A stretch of DNA of 64,000 nucleotides. It comes from Streptomyces rimosus subsp. rimosus. GTDB lineage: Bacteria; Actinomycetota; Actinomycetes; Streptomycetales; Streptomycetaceae. Shown here piece by piece: positions 7,840 to 16,414 of this stretch. Both the position numbers and the translations under genes were made by a program. Positions within the stretch are counted from its first letter, which is position 1. Every line of letters begins with the position of its first letter. Under the pieces are notes generated by a model. The model was not told the DNA's origin. It ran no database searches and was given only the letters and a program-made list of their open reading frames with translations. The stretch spans positions 1 to 64,000 of the forward strand of contig NZ_JOCQ01000013.1 of assembly GCF_000720725.1 (NCBI RefSeq), in the 5' to 3' direction.

Positions 7840-8571
7840 ATGACCCGTGTGCTGCTGATCGAGGACGACCCCGCCGTACGCAAGGGCGTCCACCTCGCGC
7901 TCCGCCGCCGCGGGCACGAGGTCGAGGCGGCCGCCAGCGGGGAGACCGGCCTCCTCGCGCTGGACCGCTTCCGTCCGGAGCTGGTGCTGCTGGACCTGAT
8001 GCTGCCCGGCATGAGCGGCCTGGAGGTGTGCCGCCGCATCCGTGAGAAACAGCAGATCCCGATCATCATCCTGTCCGCGCGCGGCGACGACATCGACATG
8101 GTCGTGGGGCTGGAGGCCGGCGCGGACGACTACGTGGTCAAGCCCGCCAGCGGCGAAGTGCTCCAGGCGCGGATGCGGGCGGTGCTGCGGCGGGTGGCGC
8201 TGCCGGGGGAAGGGGACGGGGCCGGGGCCGGCGCGCGGGAGCCCGGGCCGCCCGGTGCCACCGCCTCCTCCTCGCAGACGTACGGGGCGCTGACCGTCGA
8301 CCGTTCGGCGCTGCTGGTCGCCAAGAACGGCAGGGAAGTCGTGCTGGCCCCCAGCGAGCTGAAGCTGCTGCTGTTCCTGTCCGACTCGCCGGGTCAGGTC
8401 TTCAGCCGCCAGCAGCTCCTCGAACAGGTCTGGGAGCACAGCTTCTACGGGGACGTACGGCTGGTGGACGCGTGCGTCATGCGGCTCCGCGCCAAGATCG
8501 AGGACGACTCGCGCGCACCCGTGTACGTACAGACGGTACGGGGGTTCGGCTACCGGTTCGGACCCTTGTGA
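7840..8571 (+). CDS. response regulator, OmpR/PhoB family
   Basis: 243 residues. The receiver domain carries acidic residues E8-D9-D10, phosphoacceptor D52 in LLDLMLPG, S79 and K101. A 35-residue Gly/Ala/Pro linker leads to a winged-helix domain ending in VQTVRGFGYRFG. The ATG at 7840 was chosen because MTRVLLIEDD is the canonical receiver start and GGAGAG precedes it; the longer frame from 7768 adds nothing conserved. The stop overlaps the GTG of the kinase by 4 bp. The sequence is close in style to the CseB/AfsQ1 group that responds to envelope stress, but orthology is not shown. Confidence 0.92.
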   Translation: MTRVLLIEDDPAVRKGVHLALRRRGHEVEAAASGETGLLALDRFRPELVLLDLMLPGMSGLEVCRRIREKQQIPIIILSARGDDIDMVVGLEAGADDYVVKPASGEVLQARMRAVLRRVALPGEGDGAGAGAREPGPPGATASSSQTYGALTVDRSALLVAKNGREVVLAPSELKLLLFLSDSPGQVFSRQQLLEQVWEHSFYGDVRLVDACVMRLRAKIEDDSRAPVYVQTVRGFGYRFGPL

Positions 8572-10289
8572 GCACCCGCACGTCCCCGGGAGGGACCGCG
8601 CCGACGCGGGGCCGGGAGCGGCTGGCCGCCGCGTACACCCGGCTGCGCGGACTGCGCACCCGCCTCGTCGTCGGCTTCCTCATCGTCTCCGCGCTCAGCG
8701 CGCTGATCACCGCGGCGCTCACCTTCCGGCAGGCCCGTACCGCGATACTGGCCCGCACCCAGAACACGGCCGTGCACGACCTGCGGGCCCAGATGGAATC
8801 CCTGGGGCCCGACCTGCCCTTCCCGCCCCGGCGCGAGGACCTGCAGAACCTCGTCGTCCAGCTCGATCGCGCGGGCGGCTCCCGCAACTGGCACACGTAC
8901 GCGCAGTACGAGGACGGCCCGGTCGTCCCGCAGCCGTGGCGCGACGACCGCGACGCGGTCACGGACGGCCTGCGCGCGTCGGTGCGCGCCCATCACGCGC
9001 CGGTCTTCCAGCGCGTCGACCGCGGGGGGCGGCCCTGGCTGGCGATCGGCGTGCCGGTGGACTACACCGACGCGGGGGCTTCAGGGGCTTCAGGGGCTTC
9101 AGGGGATTCGGGGGCCTCTGGGCCGGCCGGGTCCGCTACGCCTTCCCCCGCTCCCGGGAAGGGCAAGCCCTCCGGGCTCGTCGTCTACGCCGAGTTCAGC
9201 CTCGCCGACGAGAAGACCGACATCGACGCCCTGGTCACCGCCGCCCAGGCGGGCGCACTGCCCGCGCTCGCGCTGGCCGTCGTACCCGCGCTGTTCGCCG
9301 CCCGCCGCGTGCTGCGGCCGGTCCGCCGCCTGCGGGAAGCGGCCGAACGCATCACCTCCGGCGAGCTGGACACCCGGTCCCCGGTGACCGGCCGCGACGA
9401 ACTCGCCGAGCTGACCGTCACCTTCAACGAAATGGCCCGCGCCCTGGAGAAGGACGACGCCGAACTGCGCCGCATGGAGGCCAACGCCCGGCGCTTCGCC
9501 GCCGATGTCTCGCACGAGCTGCGCACTCCGCTGGCGGCCATGTCCGCCGTGACCGAAGTCCTCGACGAGGACGCCGCCCGGCTGGACCCCGACACCGCCG
9601 ACGCCGTACGTCTGATCAGCGACGAGACCACCAAACTCGCCCGCATGGTGGAGGACCTGATAGAGGTCTCGCGCTTTGACGCGGGCGCCGCCGATCTGCA
9701 TCTCGACGAGATCGATGTCGCCATGGCGCTCCGCAAGACGCTCCAGCTGCGCGGCTGGCAGGACCAGGTCGAGACCGTCCTCCCCGAGGGCCTGCGGGCC
9801 CGCTTCGACCCGCGCCGCATCGACGTGGTGGTGGCCAATCTGGTCGGCAACGCACTGCGGCACGGCGGTACACCGGTACGGCTGACCGCGTACGCAACGT
9901 CGGGACGGCTCTGTATCGACGTGGCCGACCAGGGCCCCGGCATCGACCCGCAAGCCCTCCCGCACGTCTTCGACCGCTTCTACAAAGCCGACGCCGCCCG
10001 CGCCCGCTCCAGCGGCAGCGGCCTGGGCCTGGCCATCGCGATGGAGAACGTACGGCTGCACGGGGGCACCCTGCGCGCGGCCAACGCGCCGGGCGGGGGA
10101 GCGGTGTTCACGGTGGAGGTGCCGGTGGACCCGTTGGACGGGGAGGAGCCGGGGGAGCAGGACGGGCCGGGCAGGCCGGGCGGGGAGAACCGACCGGGCA
10201 GGCCGGGCGGGGAGTACGGGCCGGGCGGCGATGGGCCGGATGTCACCGCTCCTGCACCCGAGACCGAGACCGAGGACGGCCGCCCATGA
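8568..10289 (+). CDS. sensor histidine kinase, partner of the upstream regulator
   Basis: 573 residues: cytoplasmic N-terminus, TM helix at ~34-53, extracellular sensor region of ~170 residues, second TM helix at ~224-245, HAMP, HisKA with H316 in DVSHELRTPL, and a HATPase domain with N-, G1- (DQGPGID) and G2-boxes (GSGLGLAIA). The sensor domain holds a GAS/GDS repeat at residues ~170-185 encoded by 9-bp tandem repeats (about 9076-9113), and the C-terminal tail holds a second Gly/Pro/Arg repeat. Start is the GTG of a GTGA overlap. It is translationally coupled to both neighbours, so the regulator, kinase and lipoprotein form one operon. Confidence 0.92.
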   Translation: MSTRTSPGGTAPTRGRERLAAAYTRLRGLRTRLVVGFLIVSALSALITAALTFRQARTAILARTQNTAVHDLRAQMESLGPDLPFPPRREDLQNLVVQLDRAGGSRNWHTYAQYEDGPVVPQPWRDDRDAVTDGLRASVRAHHAPVFQRVDRGGRPWLAIGVPVDYTDAGASGASGASGDSGASGPAGSATPSPAPGKGKPSGLVVYAEFSLADEKTDIDALVTAAQAGALPALALAVVPALFAARRVLRPVRRLREAAERITSGELDTRSPVTGRDELAELTVTFNEMARALEKDDAELRRMEANARRFAADVSHELRTPLAAMSAVTEVLDEDAARLDPDTADAVRLISDETTKLARMVEDLIEVSRFDAGAADLHLDEIDVAMALRKTLQLRGWQDQVETVLPEGLRARFDPRRIDVVVANLVGNALRHGGTPVRLTAYATSGRLCIDVADQGPGIDPQALPHVFDRFYKADAARARSSGSGLGLAIAMENVRLHGGTLRAANAPGGGAVFTVEVPVDPLDGEEPGEQDGPGRPGGENRPGRPGGEYGPGGDGPDVTAPAPETETEDGRP

Positions 10290-10993
10290 GGAGCCCCATC
10301 CGAGCGGCGCGGACCGCCCCTTCCACGACGCCCCTCCTGTACACAGCCGCCCTTTCCGCCTTGCTCCTCTTCCTGGCCCTCCTCCTCACCGGCTGCGGCA
10401 TCAGCTCCACCGGCTACGTCCAGGCCGGCGCTCCCGCGCAGGGCATCCGGCAGCCGGGTACCGCCACGTACACCGCCCGCATCTTCTTCGTCTCGCCCCT
10501 CGGCATCCACGCGGCCGCCCGCCCGGCCGACGGCCCGGTCGGACCGCAGGAAGCCCTGGACCTGCTGGTCAAGGGGCCGACCGAGGCGGAGCGGGCGCGC
10601 GGGCTGGTCAGTGTGGTGCCACCGATGCCGGGCCGGCTGACCGCCGTACCCGCGAACGGCGCGGTGAGCGTCCACCTGCCCGTGCCGGTGTCCCGGATGG
10701 AGGCGGCGGCCGTCCACCAGATCGCGTGCACCGCGGCCAACGCCGCCATCCCGGGCGGGCGCCCGGCCACCGAGGTCGATGTGCGCATGTACGAGCCGGG
10801 GAGCGGGGGCGAGCCGTGGACGGTGCGCTGCTCCAGCAACGGCATCGCCCTCCCGGCCACCGGCCCGGAGGGCTTCCGTACCCCCGCTCCGGGAGGCTCC
10901 CGTACCCCCGCTCCGGAGGGCTCCCGCACTGCCGCTCCGGACGATTCCGGCACCCCCGCCCCGAGCGGCACCGGCGCCCCGGGAACGAGCTGA
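10286..10993 (+). CDS. GerMN-domain lipoprotein of the two-component operon
   Basis: 235 residues. The signal peptide ends in the lipobox LLTGC, so the mature protein should be lipid-anchored outside the membrane. A GerMN (sporulation/spore germination) domain follows, with ARIFFVSPLGIH, EALDLLVKGPTEAER and MPGRLTAVPANGAVSVHL. The last ~40 residues are degenerate repeats of RTPAPxGS. It starts in an ATGA overlap with the kinase, so it is probably an accessory that modulates sensing, as in other Streptomyces kinase-lipoprotein pairs. Its ligand is unknown. Confidence 0.85.
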   Translation: MRSPIRAARTAPSTTPLLYTAALSALLLFLALLLTGCGISSTGYVQAGAPAQGIRQPGTATYTARIFFVSPLGIHAAARPADGPVGPQEALDLLVKGPTEAERARGLVSVVPPMPGRLTAVPANGAVSVHLPVPVSRMEAAAVHQIACTAANAAIPGGRPATEVDVRMYEPGSGGEPWTVRCSSNGIALPATGPEGFRTPAPGGSRTPAPEGSRTAAPDDSGTPAPSGTGAPGTS

Positions 10994-11051
10994 CGCCGAC
11001 TCCCGCACCACCGCTCGGGCCACCCCCGAAGTACTCCCTGACCAGGGGGCT

Positions 11052-11074
11052 TTGTCAGTGGTCGGCACTAAAAT
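11052..11074 (+). promoter_or_regulatory. PafBC-type (RecA-independent) DNA-damage promoter
   Basis: TTGTCAGTG (11052-11060), eight bases, then TAAAAT (11069-11074). This matches the published actinobacterial RecA-NDp/PafBC consensus TTGTCRGTG-N8-TAnnnT at every fixed position. It lies 58 bp upstream of the start of the 107-residue protein gene and in the same orientation. Confidence 0.7.
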
Positions 11075-11131
11075 TGGAGGCAGAAAGGGAGCAGTCCAGG
11101 ACTGTCTCCGTGCCGACCCAGGAGGTTGCCG

Positions 11132-11455
11132 ATGGCCGTAGCCGCACCGTCCAAGAACACCGCCGTTGCGAAGAGGACCACCTATGGGAAGGCCGCCGCG
11201 CGCCGGGTGGTCCGCCACACCCCGATGGTCAAGAAGCCGCTGCCCGCCGGACTCCCGCGTGAGTGGTACGAAGCCCACAACCGCCGCCTGAAAGCCATGC
11301 GCCTGGCGATAGCCCTGCTCGACGGTGGTGTCTACACCCCGGAGCGGGCCCGTAACCGCACCATCCGCACCACCGCGGCCCGTATCGGAGTGCACCCGCC
11401 CTCCAACACGACCTGCCGCCTGGTCCGCTCCCTGATCATTGAGAACGCCCGCTGA
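11132..11455 (+). CDS. small basic protein behind a PafBC-type promoter, function unknown
   Basis: 107 residues, strongly basic. The N-terminal ~35 residues are Lys/Arg/Ala-rich and likely disordered. The remainder looks helical (REWYEAHNRRLKAMRLAIALL, then RARNRTIRTTAARIGVHPPS and a terminal helix) and could bind nucleic acid, but I do not recognise the family. The ATG at 11132 follows GGAGG by six bases. The promoter match suggests induction by DNA damage through PafBC, which is an inference from the motif only. Confidence 0.75.
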   Translation: MAVAAPSKNTAVAKRTTYGKAAARRVVRHTPMVKKPLPAGLPREWYEAHNRRLKAMRLAIALLDGGVYTPERARNRTIRTTAARIGVHPPSNTTCRLVRSLIIENAR

Positions 11456-11575
11456 ACCGGCAGGCGCCGCGCCGCCGACTGCGCGCGAACACGAGCGACG
11501 ACTCCAACCGACCCTGATCACATCACCTGACCTACCGGGCCTCCGCCGCCTCTGAGCGCGGCCGACCGGCCCCGG

Positions 11576-11608
11576 CGGCCCCTCCCGGCCCTGACCCGGG
11601 AGGGGCCG
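11576..11608. terminator. strong GC-rich terminator hairpin
   Basis: CGGCCCCTCCCGG (11576-11588) pairs perfectly with CCGGGAGGGGCCG (11596-11608) around a 7-base loop. It lies between the convergent small basic protein gene and geosmin synthase and could serve both. Confidence 0.75.
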
Positions 11609-11682
11609 CACGTCGTGCCCGTCGACGGCGCGAACCCCTTGACCCGGCGGGCGCCCCTCTACCGCTGCACCAGAGCCGTCCG

Positions 11683-13962
11683 CTACAAGTAGACAGCCAC
11701 CTGGGCAGCCGAAGTCCCCAGCCCGGTAGGCCGGCTACTCCACTCACCGGGCCCGGCCGCCCCGGACCCGGGCGCAACGGCAGCTGCCCCGCCGCTACCG
11801 CCCCTCTCCCCCTTGTGCCGCCGCAGATCCTCCTCGCGATACCGGCGGCACCCTCGGTGCCAGGTGAGAATTCCGGCCATCCAGTTCTCCAGTTCCTTCA
11901 CATATCCGTCCAGCAGCGCCCGTGCCTCGTCCGGCAAAGCGAAGTCGTCGTACAGCACCGGCAGTTCGTTCGCCGCCACATGCTGGAACTCCCGCATACG
12001 GGAGGTCATGAGGTCGTGCACGATCGCGAGCGCCGTCGGATAGTCGCAGTCGAAGAAGTTCTGCACCACCAGAACCCCGTTGTGCACCTCTCCCTCGTAC
12101 TCGATCTCCTTCTGGTACGAGAACACGTCGTTCATCAGCGTCGCGTAGTCGGTCGCGGCGTTCTCCAGCGAACGCATCGGCCCGCTCCGGTAAACCTCCT
12201 CCGGCACCCGCCGCCCGTGCCCGATACGGCTCAGGCTCATCGTCATGTCGGAGCCGAACGTCGCCCGCCGCATCTCGATGTAATCCACCGGATCGGGAAT
12301 GTGATGCAGCGCCTGGTTCTCCAGCTCCCAGATCCAGCCGGCCGTCATCACCTCGACACTGTCCCGGAACGTCCGCCGCGCCGCCGTGTCCATCGATTCC
12401 GTCGTACGGGCCCACAGATCCGCCAGCCCGCGTTCCATCGCGTTCGCCGGTTCCGGCACGGCCGCGCGGTCCTCCACCGGCATCAACGCCGAGAGCCGCG
12501 CAGTGCACGCCTTCGCCCCGGCCACATCCCGTACCGCGCCGAACACCGCGGGGTAGTAATCGTCCCCGTACGTCCCCCAGGTCAGCCACTGCGACCCCAG
12601 GTCCAGTTCCTCCGGTGTCGCATCGGGATGCAGACCGGCGGCACACAACGGGAAGTCGTAATCCCTCAGCTTTCCCTCGTCCCAGATACCGGAAAGCGGC
12701 ACTCCCGCCTGTGGCCGCAGCAGCCCCATTCGCCGCGCCCACTCCACCGTGTTCACCCGCGCACCGTCCAGATGCGGACTCAGCGTCGTCGCGAACGGCA
12801 TGGAGAAATCCGGCAGCTGCGAGGGCCCCACTTTCCGGAACGGCACATGCGTGAAGTTCCGCACCCGCTTCGCCCCGGTGACCGCCACCGCCCTGCGCAC
12901 ATCCGCCCCGGACGTCCCCAGCCCGCCCAGCGGGAACGGCGACCAGCCACCCGCCGTCTCCGCGGCCTTTCCGCCCCCGTTCATGTACCGGCTCGACCGC
13001 ATGTGCCACTCGTGCCCGCCCGCCTGCCAGTCCTGCAGCCCCTTGGCATAAGCCAGCACGTCCGCGCATTCCCGCGGACCCATCCCCTTCTCGGCGAACA
13101 GCACCGGAAGCTCCGTCAGCACCGTGTTCTCGAACTGCTGCACCCGCGAGGTGATCAGATCGTTGACGGCGTCCGCGGCCTCCTGGGTCGAGCACCCGAG
13201 GAAGTTCTCCAGCACCAGCACTCCATTGCTGAGTTCCCCCTCCTCCTCGGTCTCCCGCTGATACGAGAACAGGTCGTTCCGCAGATGCACCGCATCCGCG
13301 AACGCGTCCCGCAGCACCCGCAACGGCCGCGCCCCGGCCACCGCCGCCGGCACCTCGGCCCCCGCGGCGCATTCCACCAGCCCCGCCGACCAGGGCGCCC
13401 CACCGACCTTCCGCCGCATCTCGATGTATTCGACGGGGTTGGGCAACCGCCCCGCGTTGATGTTGGACAATTCCCACAACGACTCGTTCAGCAGATGCTC
13501 GGTACTCTCCCGGAACCGGGCCCGCCACGCCTTCGACATCGAAGGCACCGTCCGCGCCCACAGATCCGCCAGGCCCGCCTCCACCGGATTGGCCGGCTCC
13601 GGCACCGGGGTATCCGGATCCATCGGCATGAACGACGGCAGCCGGTCCAGATACGCCTTTCCGCCCGCCCGGTCCTGCGTCCGTTTGAACGCCTCCAGGA
13701 AATGGTCGTCGAAGAAGAACACCCACACATACCAGTCCGTCACCAGCGACAGCACATCCGCCGAGCAGTCCGGGTGGGTGTACGCGCACAGCAACGCGTA
13801 ATCATGCGCATCGAGATCCTCCTCCTCCCAGATCCCCGAACCCTCCAGCATCCCCATCCCCCGGGCCCACTCCTTCGCGTGCCCCCGAGCCTGTTCCAGA
13901 TACGGATTGATCCGAGCGGGATACGGCAGATAGAACCCCGGCAACTCAAACGGCTGCGCCAC
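11683..13962 (-). CDS. geoA: geosmin synthase (germacradienol/geosmin synthase), bifunctional
   Basis: 759 residues with two terpene-synthase domains. The N-terminal domain converts farnesyl diphosphate to germacradienol and germacrene D and carries DDHFLE at 85-90 and the NSE motif NDLFSYQRE from 229. The C-terminal domain, which makes geosmin from germacradienol, carries DDYYP at 467-471 and a second NDVFSYQKE. The GTG at 13962 gives VAQPFELPGFYLPYPARINP, the typical family start; GTG 13965 is an alternative. The linker holds LGGLGTSGAD (345-354), and the C-terminus ends in a disordered tail with PTGLGTSAA (745-753), similar to a motif in the adjacent 2-MIB synthase. It lies 216 bp downstream of the 2-MIB genes on the same strand. 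Confidence 0.96.
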   Translation of the reverse strand: MAQPFELPGFYLPYPARINPYLEQARGHAKEWARGMGMLEGSGIWEEEDLDAHDYALLCAYTHPDCSADVLSLVTDWYVWVFFFDDHFLEAFKRTQDRAGGKAYLDRLPSFMPMDPDTPVPEPANPVEAGLADLWARTVPSMSKAWRARFRESTEHLLNESLWELSNINAGRLPNPVEYIEMRRKVGGAPWSAGLVECAAGAEVPAAVAGARPLRVLRDAFADAVHLRNDLFSYQRETEEEGELSNGVLVLENFLGCSTQEAADAVNDLITSRVQQFENTVLTELPVLFAEKGMGPRECADVLAYAKGLQDWQAGGHEWHMRSSRYMNGGGKAAETAGGWSPFPLGGLGTSGADVRRAVAVTGAKRVRNFTHVPFRKVGPSQLPDFSMPFATTLSPHLDGARVNTVEWARRMGLLRPQAGVPLSGIWDEGKLRDYDFPLCAAGLHPDATPEELDLGSQWLTWGTYGDDYYPAVFGAVRDVAGAKACTARLSALMPVEDRAAVPEPANAMERGLADLWARTTESMDTAARRTFRDSVEVMTAGWIWELENQALHHIPDPVDYIEMRRATFGSDMTMSLSRIGHGRRVPEEVYRSGPMRSLENAATDYATLMNDVFSYQKEIEYEGEVHNGVLVVQNFFDCDYPTALAIVHDLMTSRMREFQHVAANELPVLYDDFALPDEARALLDGYVKELENWMAGILTWHRGCRRYREEDLRRHKGERGGSGGAAAVAPGSGAAGPGEWSSRPTGLGTSAAQVAVYL
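11704..11730 (-). other. PTGLGTSAA motif in the C-terminal tail of geosmin synthase
   Basis: Codons for P745 to A753, within the last 15 residues of the protein, after a Gly/Ala/Pro-rich disordered stretch. The 2-MIB synthase carries PTGIGTAAA in its N-terminal disordered segment (16104-16130). Shared short motifs in disordered termini are typical of encapsulin cargo-loading peptides. The targeting role is inference. Confidence 0.5.
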
Positions 13963-14178
13963 CACGACCTGACCTCTCGTCGTCCGTCTCACCCTGTTCG
14001 CCGGGGGCGCTCCCCCGGCGCCGCGCCCCCAGCGGCCCAGCACTACCCAGCACGCCCACCGCGTATCCACCCTCTTGACAGCCGCACGTACGGATGATTA
14101 GCGCCTCGCGGCGGTAACGAGGGAGTCGTTTCGTCGCAGGACCGGGCCGGCAACGCGGCTGACCTGGCCCGCGGGTGA

Positions 14179-15048
14179 TCAGATCCGGTCGGCGGCGATC
14201 AGCAGGTACTGGAAGCTGCCGTTCTTGTACGCGGTCAGAAATGTGTCCTCGATACCGGTGGCCAAAGACGACTTGGCGCGCAGCTCCCAGTACGGAATGG
14301 TCGCCGCGGTGAGGTCCACCACGCTGACCGGCACGAGCCGGTGGTTCGCCATCTCCCTGAAATAGGCGGAGCGCGGGTGGATGTCGCAGATGTAGTGGGC
14401 GTTGATGGTCGAGACCTCGCGGGAGGGCAGCCCGTAGGTGTCGTTGTAACAGCCGGTGATGGTGACGTACCGGCCGCCGCGCGCGAGGAGACGGGCGTAC
14501 TCGCCGAACAGCAGCGACAGATCGACGTACATCGTGGACTCGTTGTTCCAGACGCCGCGGAACGAGCCGGACTCGAAGCCGGTGTCGAGCATGTTCCTGA
14601 GGTGGAAGCGCACCTTGCCGTCCACACCGCGCTTCTCGGCCTGCCTGGCGGCGAAGGCCACCTGCGTCTCGGAGATGGAGATCCCGTCCACCCGGCAGCC
14701 GAACCGCTCGTGGGCGACCAGGCTCCCGCCGCCCCGGCCGCAGCCCGAGTCCAGCAGGCGGTCCTCGGGGGCCACGGCACCGAGGTGGTCGGCGAGGAGT
14801 TCGGCCTGTGCGCACTCCAGACGGTGCAGTTCGGCGATGGTACGTACGTCCCGGGTGTCCTCGGGGCCCTCCAGGACGGACCAGTCGACGTCGCCGATGC
14901 CGTAGTGGTGGTGGTAGAAGCCGTCGACCTCGCCCAGGCGGAGGTTGACGGGGTTCTTCTCGTGGTTCCAGTAGTCGGCGACCGACTGCTGATAGTCGCT
15001 GACCACCGGGGCTGCGGCCGTGCTGCTGCGACGCGTGGTGACGGTCAT
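14179..15048 (-). CDS. geranyl diphosphate 2-C-methyltransferase (2-MIB pathway)
   Basis: 289-residue SAM-dependent methyltransferase that adds a methyl group to C2 of geranyl diphosphate, the first committed step to 2-methylisoborneol. The SAM-binding loop is LLDSGCGRGGGSLVAHERFG, and the family signature YQQSVADYWNHEKNPVNLRLGEVDG with FYHHHYGIG is present near the N-terminus. The ATG at 15048 lies 17 bp behind the stop of the 2-MIB synthase gene. Encapsulin, 2-MIB synthase and this methyltransferase form the usual three-gene operon. Confidence 0.95.
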   Translation of the reverse strand: MTVTTRRSSTAAAPVVSDYQQSVADYWNHEKNPVNLRLGEVDGFYHHHYGIGDVDWSVLEGPEDTRDVRTIAELHRLECAQAELLADHLGAVAPEDRLLDSGCGRGGGSLVAHERFGCRVDGISISETQVAFAARQAEKRGVDGKVRFHLRNMLDTGFESGSFRGVWNNESTMYVDLSLLFGEYARLLARGGRYVTITGCYNDTYGLPSREVSTINAHYICDIHPRSAYFREMANHRLVPVSVVDLTAATIPYWELRAKSSLATGIEDTFLTAYKNGSFQYLLIAADRI

Positions 15049-15065
15049 GCCAAGTGCCTTCTCTC

Positions 15066-16379
15066 TCACCAGTAGTTGGGCAGGGAGTACCGGTAGGTGT
15101 TGGTGTAGTGCCATTCGTGGTTGCCCGAGACCCAGGCGGCCAGACCGGTGGTGTAGCGGGCCAGCAGCGGGTTCCCGGCGGCCAGGACGGCGGCTTCGTC
15201 CTCGAAGGCGTGCATGATCTCGTTGTGGATGTCGACGCTCTTCAGATAGGCGTCCTTCAGGCCCCGGCACTCCTCGGCGGCGATCACCACGGGGAGGTTC
15301 AGATGCTGCTCGTCGGTGGCCATCTCCTTGGTGAAGGAGTACAGGTCGTTGACGAGGGTGGTGGCGTTGCAGGCCAGCGCGGTGACGCGCTGGACGTCGG
15401 GGCGGGAGTAGAGCTGCTCGGGCAGCTCGTAACCGTCGACGCAGTCCACGATGGACAGGCAGGGGCGGAAGTTGTTGAACTGCCGCATCACCAGGTACTG
15501 CCACACCGGCGGGGTGGTGTGGGTCTGCGCCCAGGCCCCCTCGGCGAGATACCCCATGTGCAGGCGCGCCATGTCGTGGAGGAACCGCGTGGCCTGGCTG
15601 AACGTGGCGATCTCGCGGAAGTCGTGCATCGCACCGGCGTAGGAGCGCAGCGGAGCGTCCGCCCCCAGCCCCCCGATCCACTGCCGCTGGTAGTGGTCCG
15701 CGGTGTGCAGGGGGTCCAGGGCGCTCTGCGCGATGACGAGCCGACCGCCCAGGCCGATGGGGGAGCCGCCGTAGTCCTCGCAGTAGCAGTCGTCGACGAC
15801 GTTCTCCGCGACGAGCAGTTTGCCCGCGACGACGAGGCGCTCCAGGTTGAAGGCGCCCGGGTGTTGCAGGACGACCGCACGGCCGACCTGGAACCCGGCG
15901 AAGTCCCCCGCCCACTCGGGGGGGAACAGGGCCAGCTCATGGGCCCAGGCTTCGAGCCGCCGGTCCACCTCGGCGACCTTGGCCGGATCGGCCGGCACCG
16001 CGGGCGGGCAGTGCAGGCCCGGAACCGGGGTACCGGGGCGGGGGCGGGCCGCGGGACCGGGGCCAGGCCGGTCGTCGCATGCGGGCGGCGGGAGGAGGGC
16101 CCTGGCCGCCGCCGTGCCGATGCCGGTCGGGCCGCCGGGGAGCCACGGCGCCGGGGGCGCGGGCGGCACGGCCGGCCCCGCCGAAGCCATGGCCTCTGCC
16201 GACTCCCTCGCCTCCGTCGGCTCCTTCGCCTCTCTTGCCTCCCTCACCTCCCTGGTCTCCGTCGGCGGGGTGGGCAGACTCCGGTCCCCGGGCCCTGCCG
16301 GGTCGGTCAGCGGGGCGCTCACCAGGCCCGCCACCTCGGGGGTGACGGGTCCGGCGAGCACCCGGGACAGCAACGACAC
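15066..16379 (-). CDS. 2-methylisoborneol synthase
   Basis: 437-residue class I terpene cyclase that converts 2-methyl-geranyl diphosphate to 2-methylisoborneol. Residues 1-130 form a long Pro/Ala/Glu-rich disordered extension with a REVREAREAKEP-like repeat and the motif PTGIGTAAA at 84-92. The cyclase domain carries the acid-rich motif DDCYCE (196-201) and the NSE motif NDLYSFTKE. The extension is known in this family to direct packing into family 2B encapsulins, and the shell gene lies directly upstream. The GTG at 16379 is preceded by GAGGAGAGGAGG. Confidence 0.95.
   Translation of the reverse strand: MSLLSRVLAGPVTPEVAGLVSAPLTDPAGPGDRSLPTPPTETREVREAREAKEPTEARESAEAMASAGPAVPPAPPAPWLPGGPTGIGTAAARALLPPPACDDRPGPGPAARPRPGTPVPGLHCPPAVPADPAKVAEVDRRLEAWAHELALFPPEWAGDFAGFQVGRAVVLQHPGAFNLERLVVAGKLLVAENVVDDCYCEDYGGSPIGLGGRLVIAQSALDPLHTADHYQRQWIGGLGADAPLRSYAGAMHDFREIATFSQATRFLHDMARLHMGYLAEGAWAQTHTTPPVWQYLVMRQFNNFRPCLSIVDCVDGYELPEQLYSRPDVQRVTALACNATTLVNDLYSFTKEMATDEQHLNLPVVIAAEECRGLKDAYLKSVDIHNEIMHAFEDEAAVLAAGNPLLARYTTGLAAWVSGNHEWHYTNTYRYSLPNYW
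16104..16130 (-). other. PTGIGTAAA motif in the disordered N-terminus of 2-MIB synthase
   Basis: Codons for P84 to A92, inside the ~130-residue disordered N-terminal extension. It is nearly identical to the tail motif of the neighbouring geosmin synthase. It is a candidate encapsulin cargo-loading motif (inference). Confidence 0.5.
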
Positions 16380-16414
16380 CGCCTCAGCCCTCCTCTCCTC
16401 GCCCGACCGGGAGC

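Noticed and set aside
11815..14097. A 760-codon plus-strand open frame
   Set aside because: It is antisense to geosmin synthase along its whole length. Such frames are a by-product of GC-rich third positions, and its translation (His/Arg/Pro-rich) shows no domain.
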